Origin: Gimesia alba
GTDB lineage: Bacteria; Planctomycetota; Planctomycetia; Planctomycetales; Planctomycetaceae
Assembly: GCF_007744675.1 (NCBI RefSeq)
Contig: NZ_CP036269.1
Span: forward strand, 620,001 to 684,000
Direction: 5' to 3'
Length of the DNA stretch: 64,000 nucleotides
Part shown: piece by piece, positions 43,859 through 54,610 of the stretch
Layout: every line of letters begins with the position of its first letter
Position numbering within the stretch: the stretch's first letter is position 1
The notes under the pieces: generated by a model
What the model was told of the DNA's origin: nothing
The model's database searches: none
Seen by the model: only the letters and a program-made list of their open reading frames with translations
Translations under genes and position numbers: made by a program

Positions 43859-46630
43859 TCAGGGTTTCAGGTGGCGATCGAAGAAACCGATCACGGTAGG
43901 TCTGAGGTCCTGCTGTTTTGGCTGCAGGTGGAAGCTGTGAGGAGCGCCCTCGATGATCAGTAATTCAGTGGGGATATTCCCCTCTTTCAGAGCGACTGCC
44001 AGGAGTTCGGATTGTTCTACGGGAACCAGCGCGTCTTTGGTGCCATGCAGAATGAGGAACGGGGGATCATCTTTGGTGATGTAGTTCACCGCGGACGCCT
44101 GACGACTGAGTTCTTTTTCTGCCTCTGTGAAGGATGAGAGCATATCGCGTGATTTCGCGAGTGTGGTCAGATCATGCGCACCATACATGGGGACGACGGC
44201 CTGAATGCGCGAGGAGAAGTCGGCGTACTGCGCGTTGGGTTCGAGCTTTGGATCATCGCCGGTGACGGCCAGCATGGCGACCAGGTGGCCACCGGCGGAA
44301 CCGCCGATGGCGCCGATGTGTTTGGCGTCGACCTGATATTGGTCGGCATGTTTTCGCAAATAGCGGACGGCGGTTTTGCAGTCCTGCAGATGGCCGGGCC
44401 AGACCTGCTTCAGATTGTCAGTGAACTTCGATTGTTTCTTAGCCAGCCGATAGTTGATGCTGGCACAGACGTAACCTGCTTTGGCGAGATTGGTGCCGAT
44501 GTTGATTTCGCGGCGGGCTCCTTTGTCGCCACCATGCCAACCGCCGCCATGAATGATGACGACGGCAGGGTAAGGGCCTTTCTGAAATTTCGGATCGGGC
44601 AAGTACAGATCCAGTTTTTCCGTGCGCCCCTCACCCAGATAGCTGACGTCTTTTTTGACGGTGACGTGAGAGAGTTCGCGCTTCACACGCTCGCTGGGTT
44701 CGATGAACGTCACTTTTTCCGATCCTGCCAGTGCGACGAGATCTTTGATGTCGAATTCCTTGAGCAGTCCGAAGCAGAACAGTTCGGGGGCCTGGTTGAC
44801 CGCTTTGTCTTCTTCGAGGATCTCTTTGAGTGAGCCGTAGGAGTTCTGGAGACTGACGCCGTTGATCGCCTCGGGCTTGATTGCTGCTGCAACGAGGGTG
44901 ATGAGACTGCTACGGGGACCTGCTGACTGAATTTGAACAGTCGATTGTCCCTGGTCTTGCTTTAGCCATTCTGCGATGCCGGTGAGCTGATCGGCCTGGA
45001 TGCCCAGCGGTCGTTCTCCGACGGCAGCAACCAGCAGGCCGTAGAGAAAATCGCGCTGGCTGATTTTTGATTCGCCAAAATAAAACGGATCGACGGCGAG
45101 TACATTTTCTCCCTGCGAGAGCAGCTGTTCGACGGTTGCCGCCAGACTCTGGCGGCCGGCGTCAGCGATGACGATCGTCGTCGATTTCGCAGGCTTGCGT
45201 GAAAACTGGACGGCGGGAACGGTCCAGTCTTTGTTGACGTTCAATTTCCAGAATGTGATGGTGGTATTGTCTTCTTTTTTCTGGCCGACTTCAGCTCCGG
45301 TGACTTTTGCTGGTGAGGAATGCACGATTTTCTTGAGCGACTCCCGTTGTTTTTTGGGAGAGGATTTCTTAGCAGGGCGTGGCAGATTCTGACTGAGTTT
45401 CAACGCCAGACTGTGGAAGTCGGCGTTATTCGCAGGGAGTTCAACTTTGAGTTCGTCGAACGACTTGAGTTCCGCGTCGCACTCGATTTCTTTCACCGGC
45501 AGCGGTTTGCCCGGATCGGAAAAATGGGCCGAGAGCATGCGGTACAGGGCTTCGCGATTGTCTTTAAGGAAGTTATGCGTGCCGGGGTCGTCGTTCACAT
45601 GTTTCTGCAGGTTGTCTTCTTTATCGTAGAGTTGATAAATCGGGAACGCCGCTTTGAGCAGTGGTGGCTGGGCATATCCCGATTCGAAGCAGCAGTTGTC
45701 TTTGGAGTTATTAGTGAGCAGAGTCGGACGGGGAGCCCGCATCGCGGTCAGGTGTGTGTAGTCGGCATAGAGGGCGAGGTCATTGGGTGTCTGTTCGGAA
45801 TCGCCGAGGTCTTTGGTGTGATACACGCGTGTCAGGAAGCTCGAATAGCCGGCGACCGGGTTAGAAAGCGTGACGCGTTCATCGAGCGAACTGATGAAGA
45901 TGGTCTGCCAGCCACCGCCTGACAGTCCGGCGACCGCCACCCGATTCGGATCGGCGTTGGGGTGCGACAGTAATACGTTGAGTCCGCGTTTCATGGAAAG
46001 GTAGTGAGGCGCGAGTCCACTGGTACCGCACAAGTCGAGCTGATTCATTTTGTAATGCGTAAAGCCAGGAGTGCCGAGCTGACCCATGCCCAGCCATTCG
46101 ACGTTGAGTGCGAGCATGCCCCGCTTTGCCTGATTGATGCAGCGGACCTGTTTGTAGTCAGCCGCTTTGCCGTCTTTGCGATCATGGCCGTTGACGTTCA
46201 TGACCACGGGCACTTTGCCGGAGAGCTCGTTCGGAATATAGAGCAGAGCGGGCACCCAGAGACCGGGGAGAGCTTCTAATCGGAGTTTCTGGATTTTGTA
46301 TTCGGGGCCGCCGGCAATGGTTTCGAGCCAGACAACATTCGGTTTGGAATCCCGCCATTTGGCGGCTTCGCCACGGTAGACGACTTTGTTCAAGACATCC
46401 TTGCGAATACGGGCGATCGTTTTTTCCCATTCGGCCACACTGCTGACTTCGGGCATGCCGGGAACCTTGGGAGCGATGAATGCCTGCACCTCTTTCCAAG
46501 GTTGATCTTTTTCTAGGATCGGTTTTGCGAGCAAAGTCTTCAGATCGGGTTCGGCTGCCGTCGCTGTTGTGAGGGAGAGGGCAAGCAGGCAGCAGAATAC
46601 ACAAAAACGACTCAATCGTTGGTTGATCAT
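43859..46630 (-). CDS. Secreted multi-domain alpha/beta-hydrolase fusion
   Basis: A 923-residue protein with a signal peptide (about 1-26, cleavage near TATAA-EP). The N-terminal hydrolase (about 40-380) is of the acetyl-xylan-esterase-like type, with GLWVPALLYIPNEL, MNVNGHDRKDG and the nucleophile GLSGGG (Ser237). A second, weaker alpha/beta region (about 455-650) has no clear nucleophile motif and may be a decayed hydrolase. The C-terminal hydrolase (about 655-923) is of the BD-FAE/carboxylesterase type: oxyanion HGGGWHGG at 694-701, nucleophile GGSAGG (Ser778), acid in LHGTKDALVP and His in APHSFH. It is likely to deacetylate plant or algal polysaccharides. It lies upstream of the metal operon but is separated by its own end and a promoter. 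Confidence 0.85.
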   Translation of the reverse strand: MINQRLSRFCVFCCLLALSLTTATAAEPDLKTLLAKPILEKDQPWKEVQAFIAPKVPGMPEVSSVAEWEKTIARIRKDVLNKVVYRGEAAKWRDSKPNVVWLETIAGGPEYKIQKLRLEALPGLWVPALLYIPNELSGKVPVVMNVNGHDRKDGKAADYKQVRCINQAKRGMLALNVEWLGMGQLGTPGFTHYKMNQLDLCGTSGLAPHYLSMKRGLNVLLSHPNADPNRVAVAGLSGGGWQTIFISSLDERVTLSNPVAGYSSFLTRVYHTKDLGDSEQTPNDLALYADYTHLTAMRAPRPTLLTNNSKDNCCFESGYAQPPLLKAAFPIYQLYDKEDNLQKHVNDDPGTHNFLKDNREALYRMLSAHFSDPGKPLPVKEIECDAELKSFDELKVELPANNADFHSLALKLSQNLPRPAKKSSPKKQRESLKKIVHSSPAKVTGAEVGQKKEDNTTITFWKLNVNKDWTVPAVQFSRKPAKSTTIVIADAGRQSLAATVEQLLSQGENVLAVDPFYFGESKISQRDFLYGLLVAAVGERPLGIQADQLTGIAEWLKQDQGQSTVQIQSAGPRSSLITLVAAAIKPEAINGVSLQNSYGSLKEILEEDKAVNQAPELFCFGLLKEFDIKDLVALAGSEKVTFIEPSERVKRELSHVTVKKDVSYLGEGRTEKLDLYLPDPKFQKGPYPAVVIIHGGGWHGGDKGARREINIGTNLAKAGYVCASINYRLAKKQSKFTDNLKQVWPGHLQDCKTAVRYLRKHADQYQVDAKHIGAIGGSAGGHLVAMLAVTGDDPKLEPNAQYADFSSRIQAVVPMYGAHDLTTLAKSRDMLSSFTEAEKELSRQASAVNYITKDDPPFLILHGTKDALVPVEQSELLAVALKEGNIPTELLIIEGAPHSFHLQPKQQDLRPTVIGFFDRHLKP

Positions 46631-46710
46631 AGATGGAACTCCCGTTGTTTTCAGGTGGGATCTGGAATGCAGGTTCTTTTCATTCTGAGAAAAAGCAGCA
46701 GGGAAAACAA

Positions 46711-46733
46711 GTTCGTTAATATAATTAACGAAC
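46711..46733. repeat. Perfect inverted repeat between proC and the hydrolase gene
   Basis: GTTCGTTAAT and ATTAACGAAC are exact inverted copies around ATA. An outer AGCAGC (46694-46699) and GCTGCT (46736-46741) could extend the stem with a bulge. On the minus strand it follows proC and precedes the hydrolase start by 80 bp. It may be a regulator site; the AT-rich stem and lack of an adjacent T-run argue against a strong terminator. Confidence 0.6.
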
Positions 46734-46783
46734 GGGCTGCTAAAAAGAACCCGGGGGCCGTCGCGAACAACAGGACCTTGAGA

Positions 46784-47608
46784 TCAGGATTGTTTGCCAA
46801 GTTCGATCGAGCGATTGGTGGCAGCGGAAACGGCGTTGATCAGGCTGTTTCTCAGTCCGCCGGCTTCTAAGGCATGGATGCCGGCGATGGTGGTGCCTCC
46901 GGGGCTGGTGACGGCGTCTTTGAGTGCGCCGGGATGTTCACCGGTTTCGAGTACCATTTCGGCTGCACCTTTGACAGTCTGGGCAGCCAGTTGTGTGGCG
47001 ATATGTCGGGGAAGTCCCATGCGAACGCCGCCATCGCTGAGAGCTTCGATAATCTGATAGATGTAAGCGGGGCCGCTGCCTGATAGGCCGGTGACGGCGT
47101 CTAGTTGGGATTCGGGAACTTCCACGGCAGTTCCGACGGTCGACAGGAGCGACTCGACGAGACTGGCGTCGGTTTCCGATGCCTGACCGCCGCGTGCGAA
47201 AGCGGAGGCACCCTGTTTGACCAGACAGGGAGTGTTGGGCATCACGCGGATTAATCGTTTTGTCTTACCCAGTTTTTCGACAAACAGTGACAATGGGCAG
47301 CCGGCTGCGATCGATACCAGCAGTTGCTGGTCGGTAAGCGTTCCCTTGATTTCCTCCAGTACTTCGGAGACGTGTTGTGGTTTCACCGAGAGAACGATAA
47401 TTTCGGATTGCTCGACCACGGCCAGATTTGATTCAACCGCCTGAGCGCCTGTTTCCCGGGTGAAGGTTTCTCGGGCTGCATCGTAGGTATCACTGGCGGA
47501 GACATGGTCTGGTTTCGTAAATCCAGATGAGATCAGACCGGCGCCGAGTGCGGTCGCCATCCGGCCAGCGCCGATGAAGCCAACTTTCACGTTTTTATGA
47601 TCTGACAT
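46784..47608 (-). CDS. proC: Pyrroline-5-carboxylate reductase
   Basis: A 274-residue ProC. The N-terminal Rossmann fold starts VKVGFIGAGRMATALGAGLI; IIVLSVKPQHVSEVL and LVSIAAGCPLSLFVEKLG follow, then RLIRVMPNTPCLVKQGASAFARG. The C-terminal signature is LDAVTGLSGSGPAYIYQIIEALSDGGVRMGLPR (given in part) and TSPGGTTIAGIHALEAGGLR. It catalyses the last step of proline synthesis, using NAD(P)H. The ATG at 47608 is directly before the fold. It is divergent from mqnA and probably transcribed alone; an imperfect hairpin lies in its leader. Confidence 0.96.
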   Translation of the reverse strand: MSDHKNVKVGFIGAGRMATALGAGLISSGFTKPDHVSASDTYDAARETFTRETGAQAVESNLAVVEQSEIIVLSVKPQHVSEVLEEIKGTLTDQQLLVSIAAGCPLSLFVEKLGKTKRLIRVMPNTPCLVKQGASAFARGGQASETDASLVESLLSTVGTAVEVPESQLDAVTGLSGSGPAYIYQIIEALSDGGVRMGLPRHIATQLAAQTVKGAAEMVLETGEHPGALKDAVTSPGGTTIAGIHALEAGGLRNSLINAVSAATNRSIELGKQS

Positions 47609-47660
47609 GCTGATTCTGCTTTCTGATGCCTGTAGATGGTTTTTCAGCCTGAATTATACC

Positions 47661-47691
47661 CCCGAATTTCAACCGTCCTTGAATTTTCGGG
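47661..47691. repeat. Imperfect inverted repeat in the proC/mqnA divergent region
   Basis: CCCGAATTTCAA and TTGAATTTTCGGG are near-inverted copies (one extra base) around a 6-base loop. It lies about 53 bp upstream of proC in the region that should hold both divergent promoters. Whether it is an operator or an RNA hairpin in the proC leader cannot be told. Confidence 0.45.
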
Positions 47692-48674
47692 TAGATAGTC
47701 CCTGATAGTGGGGGCATAAACTGCTAGAATATCATATTGTAGGTCGCATTAATTAACGAATTGTAACACCAACGGTCAGAATGTGCATCAGAGTGCGTTC
47801 TGGCGCTGTTTTCACCATATTATAAGCTGATTGCGAGATGAAGACTGCTGGCTATAATAAGTCGGATACTGCAACTGGAAATGAAAGCCAAACGATAATG
47901 TCTGACTTGATTCCGCCTCCCATCCGTGTGGGGGCGGTCTCCTATCTCAACTCGAAGCCTTTGATTGAAGATCTGGAAGATCTGGCTGACAATGCTGAAC
48001 TGATGTTAGATTATCCCAGCCTGTTGGCCGATGATCTGGCAGCGGGGCGGATTGATGTCGGGTTGGTTCCCTCAATTGAGGTCATCCGGAATCCCGATTA
48101 TGAAGTGATTTCGAATGCCTGTGTGGCCACGCAGGGGCCGGTGTTGAGTGTGAAGATGTATAGCCGCGTTCCCCTGGGGGAGATCAAACGGTTGGCGCTC
48201 GATATGGGATCGCGGACGAGTGCGACGCTGGTGCGGATCATGCTGGCTGAGCAATATGGCGTGTTCCCGGAAGTGGAGCCCCTGCCGATTGAGCAGACCA
48301 TCGAAGCGACGGAAGCGGATGCGATTTTATTGATCGGCGATCGTGCGATTCATACTCCGGAAACCAAATTTGTTGCGACCTGGGATCTGGGCGAAGAATG
48401 GTTGCGCTGGACGGGGCTGCCGTTTGTCTTTGCGATGTGGGCCGTGCGGCGGGATCAGGAGACGGGAAATCTGGATACGGCATTGTGCCGCGCCCGCGAC
48501 AAAGGTGTTGCGATGTTGGATGAAATCGCGCGACGGGAAGCACCGAAGCTGGGCATTGACGTGGCGGTGGCCGAGAGTTACCTGAAGAATAATCTGAGTT
48601 TTTATCTGGGACCTGCTGAATGTTGCGGGTTACGTCTGTTTCAAGAATTAGCCATTAAAACGGGACTGGCTCCC

Positions 48675-48681
48675 GAGGGGG
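48675..48681 (+). promoter_or_regulatory. Ribosome binding site fixing the TTG start of mqnC
   Basis: GAGGGGG inside the end of mqnA, six bases before the TTG at 48688. It explains how mqnC is translated from a start inside the mqnA reading frame. Confidence 0.8.
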
Positions 48682-48687
48682 TTCCTC

Positions 48688-49818
<1,131 letters not shown>

Positions 49819-49974
49819 GAGAAAATCGGCCAGAGTCACGTCTGAAAAGAGCCGATTCGCCGTGATAGGCTATGCTTGCTAGTAATAATAACATATAAGT
49901 AAGCCTCTCAATTCAGTGTGACAGTGTGAAACTGATCCTCTGACTACCGCGGGCATTAGGGATGATGGACGGAT

Positions 49975-50736
49975 ATGATTCACGTCGAGCAACTTAGCAA
50001 GAGTTTCGATGATTTGCGTCGTGGCAGTATTGTTGCGCTCGATTCCGTGAGTTTTGATGTTGAAGCCGGCGAGATATTTGGGTTACTGGGACCCAATGGT
50101 GCCGGAAAAACGACGTGCCTTCGCATGTTGAGCACTGTCTTACAGCCGACCGGTGGCGTGGCGACGGTCGCCGGATACGATGTGATGACCCAGCCACAGG
50201 ATGTGCGAACCCATATCGGCTTCATGTCCTGTAATACCGGCATCTATGATCGAATGACCGCCTGGGAAATGGTGGAGTATTTCGGTCGTCTGTATGACAT
50301 TGAAGAAACCGAACTGCAGGAGCGGCTGGATCGTATCTTTACGACGCTGCAGATGAATGACATTCGAGACATGCTCGGTTCAAAGATGTCGACCGGGATG
50401 AAACAGAAAGTTTCGATTGCCCGAACTATCATTCATGATCCGCCGGTTCTGATATTTGATGAACCGACGTCCGGGCTGGATGTTCTGGTCGCGCGTGCGG
50501 TTTTAAAAACCATTGAAGCGCTGCGTGAGGAAGGGAAGTGCATTATCTTTTCCACTCACATTATGCGGGAAGTCGAAAAGTTATGCGACCGCGTGGCAGT
50601 CATCTATAAAGGAAAAATTCTGGCGATCGGCAGTATCCCGGAACTGGAAGAACAATATCACGAGTCCGATATGGAAGAATTGTTTTTCAGTTTAATCCAA
50701 GAGCATGAAGACCAGCTGGCGATGAAGGCCCAATAA
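49975..50736 (+). CDS. ABC-2 exporter ATP-binding protein (NatA-like)
   Basis: A 253-residue ABC ATPase. It has Walker [11 protein letters not shown]-loop [14 protein letters not shown], a degenerate signature [14 protein letters not shown], Walker [14 protein letters not shown] and switch IIFSTHIM. The layout [12 protein letters not shown] at the N-terminus and the STGMKQK signature fit the sodium-efflux NatA group of the drug and ion exporter ATPases. The partner permease gene starts 5 bp after its stop. The exported substrate is unknown; Na+ is a guess from family only. Confidence 0.93.
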   Translation: MIHVEQLSKSFDDLRRGSIVALDSVSFDVEAGEIFGLLGPNGAGKTTCLRMLSTVLQPTGGVATVAGYDVMTQPQDVRTHIGFMSCNTGIYDRMTAWEMVEYFGRLYDIEETELQERLDRIFTTLQMNDIRDMLGSKMSTGMKQKVSIARTIIHDPPVLIFDEPTSGLDVLVARAVLKTIEALREEGKCIIFSTHIMREVEKLCDRVAVIYKGKILAIGSIPELEEQYHESDMEELFFSLIQEHEDQLAMKAQ

Positions 50737-50741
50737 ATCAG

Positions 50742-53153
50742 ATGATACAGTGGAAGAATATCAAACTTATTTTACTGCGTGAACTGCGTGATCAGATGCG
50801 CGATCGGCGTACGCTGTTCATGGTGGCGATTCTTCCGCTGCTGCTGTACCCGGCCATGGGTATCGGCATGGTGCAGATGACGGTGCTGTTTTCCGAACAG
50901 CCACGCAATGTGGTCGTGCTGGGCGCCAAGGATTTGCCGAAGCATCCACAGTTACTGGAAGGAGACCGATTTGTTTCCAACTGGTTCACGATGCCGGCCG
51001 ACGCAGAGAAGTTGCGCGTCATTACAGATAGCGATGCGGAAGGTGACTCGGCGGAGGATGAGAACCGAGAGAAACTGCTGAAGCAGGCGCGGGCACTGGA
51101 AGTGGTTCTGAAGAAACATCAGGAACTGCTGAGTCAGTGGGATGAGATTGAAGATCAGGAAGATCTGCAGCAGGAAAACCAGTTAGCGCGGGAAATCACA
51201 GAGACGAATGCGCGGCTGAGTAAGCTGTTTGCAGAGAGCCAGATTCAGGTGCTGATCCTGATTCCCAAGGGACTGTCTAAAGAAATTGAGCAGGTCAGTG
51301 CGAAACTGGCGCGGCATGAACCGATTGACTTTGACCCGGCAGATTCGTTGCGGCCTCTGATTCTGGAAAACAGTGCCGACGAAAAATCGATGATTGCCTA
51401 TCGCCGCGTGGAAGAAGTGATGCGGGCCTGGGAGAAAGCAATTCTGCGCGATCGATTGAGCCGGGCGAATCTTCCGGAATCGTTGCCGACGCCCATCAAT
51501 CCGGATGCCATCGATTTAGCCCAGGATGACCAACTGGCGGCCAATCTCTGGAGTAAGCTCTTTCCGGCGCTGTTGATTATTATGGCAGCCACTGGCGCTT
51601 TTTATCCGGCGATCGACCTGGGAGCCGGCGAAAAAGAGCGGGGCACGATGGAGACCTTACTGATCTCACCCGCGAAACGAACTGAAATTGTGTTAGGCAA
51701 ATTTTTGACGGTCATGATTTTCAGCGTTTCGACGGCGCTGTTGAATCTGGCCAGCATGGGCTTTACCGGGCGGCATATGGTCAATGTGGCGGGAGCGGGG
51801 GCGCTTTCCAAGATTGGCGATCTCTCCTTCCCGTCCTTTTCCGCGTTGTTCTGGATTGTGTTGCTGTTGATTCCGCTGTCGGCATTATTTAGTGCCCTCT
51901 GTCTGGCGCTGGCGACTTTTGCCCGTAGTAGTAAAGAGGGACAGTATTACCTTACGCCGTTATTGATGGTGACACTGGGGTTAACCGTGTTCTGTCTTTC
52001 TCCGGCTGTGGAGATCAATGCGTTTTACAGTTTGATGCCCGTGGTGGGTGTGGCGCTGTTATTGAAGGGGATGCTGCTTTCATCCGTGAATGCGGGAATT
52101 CTTTATGTGTATGCGATTCCAGTTCTGGTGACGAGCGTGGGCTACAGTTTGTTGGCGCTGTGGTGGGCCATCGATCAATTTCAGCGTGAAGATGTGCTGT
52201 TCCGTGAAGCGGAACGGTTTGAAGTGGGGTTGTGGCTCAAACATCTGATGCGGACCAAGGATGCGCTACCCAGCTTTGCGGAAGCCGGTTTCTGTTTTGT
52301 GCTCATCATGTTATTACAGTTTGGCGTGATGAATACGATGGGCGATGCGATTCGGATGGCGACTGATGCCGAGCGTCCGTTACGGATGATGCAGTTATTG
52401 ATGATTCAACAACTGGCGATCATTGCGACCCCTGCATTAATGATGGGGATCATGCTGACGACCAGTATGCGAAAAACATTCCGGCTCTATTTTCCGAGTC
52501 TCGGGTTTTTGGCCGTCGGTTTCATTCTGCCGTTCGCGTTACATCCACTGTCACTTGAACTGGCGGTGAGTCTGGACTGGTTTTTCCCGTCTCTGCCTGA
52601 AGGAACCGTGGCGGTTCTGAAAAGTATGTCCGATCCGAACCAGCCGATCTGGTTGATCTTACTGGCATTTGCATTCGCGCCAGCGGTTTGCGAAGAATTA
52701 GCGTTTCGCGGTTTTATCTTGAGTGGGTTTGGTCGTCGGGGCCGGGCGTGGCTGGCGATTATTCTGTCGAGTGTGACCTTTGGTGCAATGCATATGATTC
52801 CTCAGCAGGTGTTTAACGCCACATTGCTGGGGCTGGCGCTGGGAATGATTGCCGTTTATAGTCGCAGCCTGTTGCCGGGAGTGATCTTTCACTTTATCTA
52901 TAACTCCCTGTCCGTGTTGCGCGAACGCATTCCTGAGAGTTGGGTACCCGAGAATGGCTTACAGCATTTTGTCACGATGGGACCGGAAGGTTTGCGGTAT
53001 TCGTGGCCTTTATTGCTGATTTGTGCCATCGTGGGAGTCGCCTTGTTACGTTGGACGGTGTTGCAGTCGAAAACACAAAGCGACCAGGATTCACTACCTT
53101 CTGAATCCCTGAGTTCTTCCTCATTCGACCGCCGCCTGACAGATACCAAATAA
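50742..53153 (+). CDS. ABC-2 permease (NatB-like) fused to a CPBP intramembrane protease
   Basis: An 803-residue membrane protein. The N-terminal half is an ABC-2 permease of the NatB type: a first membrane helix (about 20-45), a large charged extracytoplasmic domain (about 50-270) with a coiled-coil-like Glu/Gln stretch, and GAGEKERGTMETLLISPAKR before a group of membrane helices (about 280-480). After about residue 540 comes a CPBP (CAAX/Abi) domain with EELAFRGFI (Glu-Glu near 649-650, Arg), MHMIP (His) and PGVIFHFIYNS (His), which form the glutamic-protease site. Export and a membrane protease function thus share one chain. The ATPase gene ends 5 bp before. Confidence 0.92.
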   Translation: MIQWKNIKLILLRELRDQMRDRRTLFMVAILPLLLYPAMGIGMVQMTVLFSEQPRNVVVLGAKDLPKHPQLLEGDRFVSNWFTMPADAEKLRVITDSDAEGDSAEDENREKLLKQARALEVVLKKHQELLSQWDEIEDQEDLQQENQLAREITETNARLSKLFAESQIQVLILIPKGLSKEIEQVSAKLARHEPIDFDPADSLRPLILENSADEKSMIAYRRVEEVMRAWEKAILRDRLSRANLPESLPTPINPDAIDLAQDDQLAANLWSKLFPALLIIMAATGAFYPAIDLGAGEKERGTMETLLISPAKRTEIVLGKFLTVMIFSVSTALLNLASMGFTGRHMVNVAGAGALSKIGDLSFPSFSALFWIVLLLIPLSALFSALCLALATFARSSKEGQYYLTPLLMVTLGLTVFCLSPAVEINAFYSLMPVVGVALLLKGMLLSSVNAGILYVYAIPVLVTSVGYSLLALWWAIDQFQREDVLFREAERFEVGLWLKHLMRTKDALPSFAEAGFCFVLIMLLQFGVMNTMGDAIRMATDAERPLRMMQLLMIQQLAIIATPALMMGIMLTTSMRKTFRLYFPSLGFLAVGFILPFALHPLSLELAVSLDWFFPSLPEGTVAVLKSMSDPNQPIWLILLAFAFAPAVCEELAFRGFILSGFGRRGRAWLAIILSSVTFGAMHMIPQQVFNATLLGLALGMIAVYSRSLLPGVIFHFIYNSLSVLRERIPESWVPENGLQHFVTMGPEGLRYSWPLLLICAIVGVALLRWTVLQSKTQSDQDSLPSESLSSSSFDRRLTDTK

Positions 53154-53225
53154 CCGTCGGTCTGGTATAATGCCGCGGTTGTTTATTCTCTTGCACCCTA
53201 CTTCCGTTTTGATCAAAGCAGAATT

Positions 53226-54452
53226 TTGGAACGTCAGATCTTAAAAGCAGGCTGGGTTTTTCCCGTCGATGGACCACCGCTGGAAGGCGCTGTCGTTGAA
53301 GTCGAAGGTTCCCGGATCTCTGCCGTGTATGCCGGCGATCACCCTCGGGCGATTGACCTGGGCAATACCGCTTTGATTCCCGGTCTGGTAAATGCGCATA
53401 CGCACCTCGAATTCAGTCATCTTACACAACCGCTGGGGCCAACAACTCCGTTCACCGACTGGATTCGGTCGATCATGAAGTCGCGGTTTGAGTCGACTGT
53501 GCCTGTGGAACAGAGCATTCAACAGGGAATGACAGAAAGTTTAGCGGCGGGCACAACCTGTCTGGGAGAGATTGCAACGAGTGTCGAAAGTGTCCATCAA
53601 CTGGAGCAGACTGCGCCGGCGCCACGTGCGGTGGTATTTCGAGAGTGCCTTGGGTTCTCGGCTGAGCGAATTGCCGGTCAGGAACAAATGGCGGCTGAAT
53701 ATTTAGAACAGCAGACATCCGGGGACGCGTATGACCGTTTGCGACTCGGGCTGAGTCCGCATGCGCCTTACAGTGTGCATCCCGATTTATATCTGAATCT
53801 GATTCAGCAGGCCCGCGACCAGGGAGCGCCGGCGGCCGTCCATCTGGCTGAGACACAGGCGGAATTGGATCTGCTGGAACATCAAGAAGGGCCGTTTGTT
53901 GATTTATTGACCGAGCTGGGGCTTTGGGATCCAGGCATCCTGAAACAGGGAATGCGGCTGTATGATTATCTGGTACCGCTGGCTGAGCTCACATCGGCTC
54001 TGGCCGTGCATGGAAATTATTTCGGAGCCGAGGAACTGGAGTTTTTGAAGCAGGCTCCGCAGATTACGGTCGTCTATTGTCCGCGGACACACCATTATTT
54101 CGGGCATCCCCCTCATCCGTGGCTGACTCTGATCGGGCAGGGCATCAATGTGGCGCTGGGGACGGACAGCCGGGCGTCCAATCCGGACTTGAGTCTCTGG
54201 ACTGAGTTACTCTTTCTACGTTCGTCATTTCCGGGTGTTTCTACCGATCTGATTCTGGAATGCGGCACCTTAGCGGGAGCACGTGCCTTGGAACTGTCAG
54301 AAGAGATCGGTTCGGTGACGGTGGGAAAACGGGCTGATTTGGCTCTGATTCAGTTGCCAGACCATGCTGAGGGGCTTTCCGGCAGTGATCTTTTGTTAAA
54401 TTCCCAGTCACATGTTTCTCGTGTGATGCTGAATGGGTGCTGGATCAATTGA
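53226..54452 (+). CDS. Amidohydrolase, possible aminofutalosine deaminase
   Basis: A 408-residue metal-dependent amidohydrolase. The metal and catalytic residues are seen in GLVNAHTHLEFSHL (His58, His60), LGLSPHAPYSVHP, AAVHLAETQAELD (His and Glu), VYCPRTHHYFGHP and NVALGTDSRASNPDLSLW (Asp). This is the cytosine deaminase/chlorohydrolase group. It begins at a TTG at 53226. The closeness of mqnA and mqnC (about 3.4 kb away, same strand) suggests it may be the 6-aminodeoxyfutalosine deaminase of the futalosine pathway, but SAH/MTA or guanine deaminase cannot be excluded. Confidence 0.8.
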   Translation: MERQILKAGWVFPVDGPPLEGAVVEVEGSRISAVYAGDHPRAIDLGNTALIPGLVNAHTHLEFSHLTQPLGPTTPFTDWIRSIMKSRFESTVPVEQSIQQGMTESLAAGTTCLGEIATSVESVHQLEQTAPAPRAVVFRECLGFSAERIAGQEQMAAEYLEQQTSGDAYDRLRLGLSPHAPYSVHPDLYLNLIQQARDQGAPAAVHLAETQAELDLLEHQEGPFVDLLTELGLWDPGILKQGMRLYDYLVPLAELTSALAVHGNYFGAEELEFLKQAPQITVVYCPRTHHYFGHPPHPWLTLIGQGINVALGTDSRASNPDLSLWTELLFLRSSFPGVSTDLILECGTLAGARALELSEEIGSVTVGKRADLALIQLPDHAEGLSGSDLLLNSQSHVSRVMLNGCWIN

Positions 54453-54610
54453 TTTCGCAAGAAATACCGTTACCCTATAGTCTCCAGTTGGCGCAAATTG
54501 GTGGTGTCTCACCGGGCTCTGCTGACCGGTATTTCAATTGTCGTTCTAGAAATCGATCCTGGAAGGGTGTTCTGAGCGAAAATCTTTCGGGTTGTTGGGA
54601 ATACATAAAA

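Noticed and set aside
44174-44833. A 219-codon plus-strand open frame opposite the hydrolase fusion
   Set aside because: It is antisense to the BD-FAE domain and its composition mirrors that gene; no ribosome site or domain.
49824-49857. An AATCGGC/GCCGATT inverted repeat after mqnC
   Set aside because: The 7-bp arms have a 20-base loop and no T-run; too weak to call a terminator.
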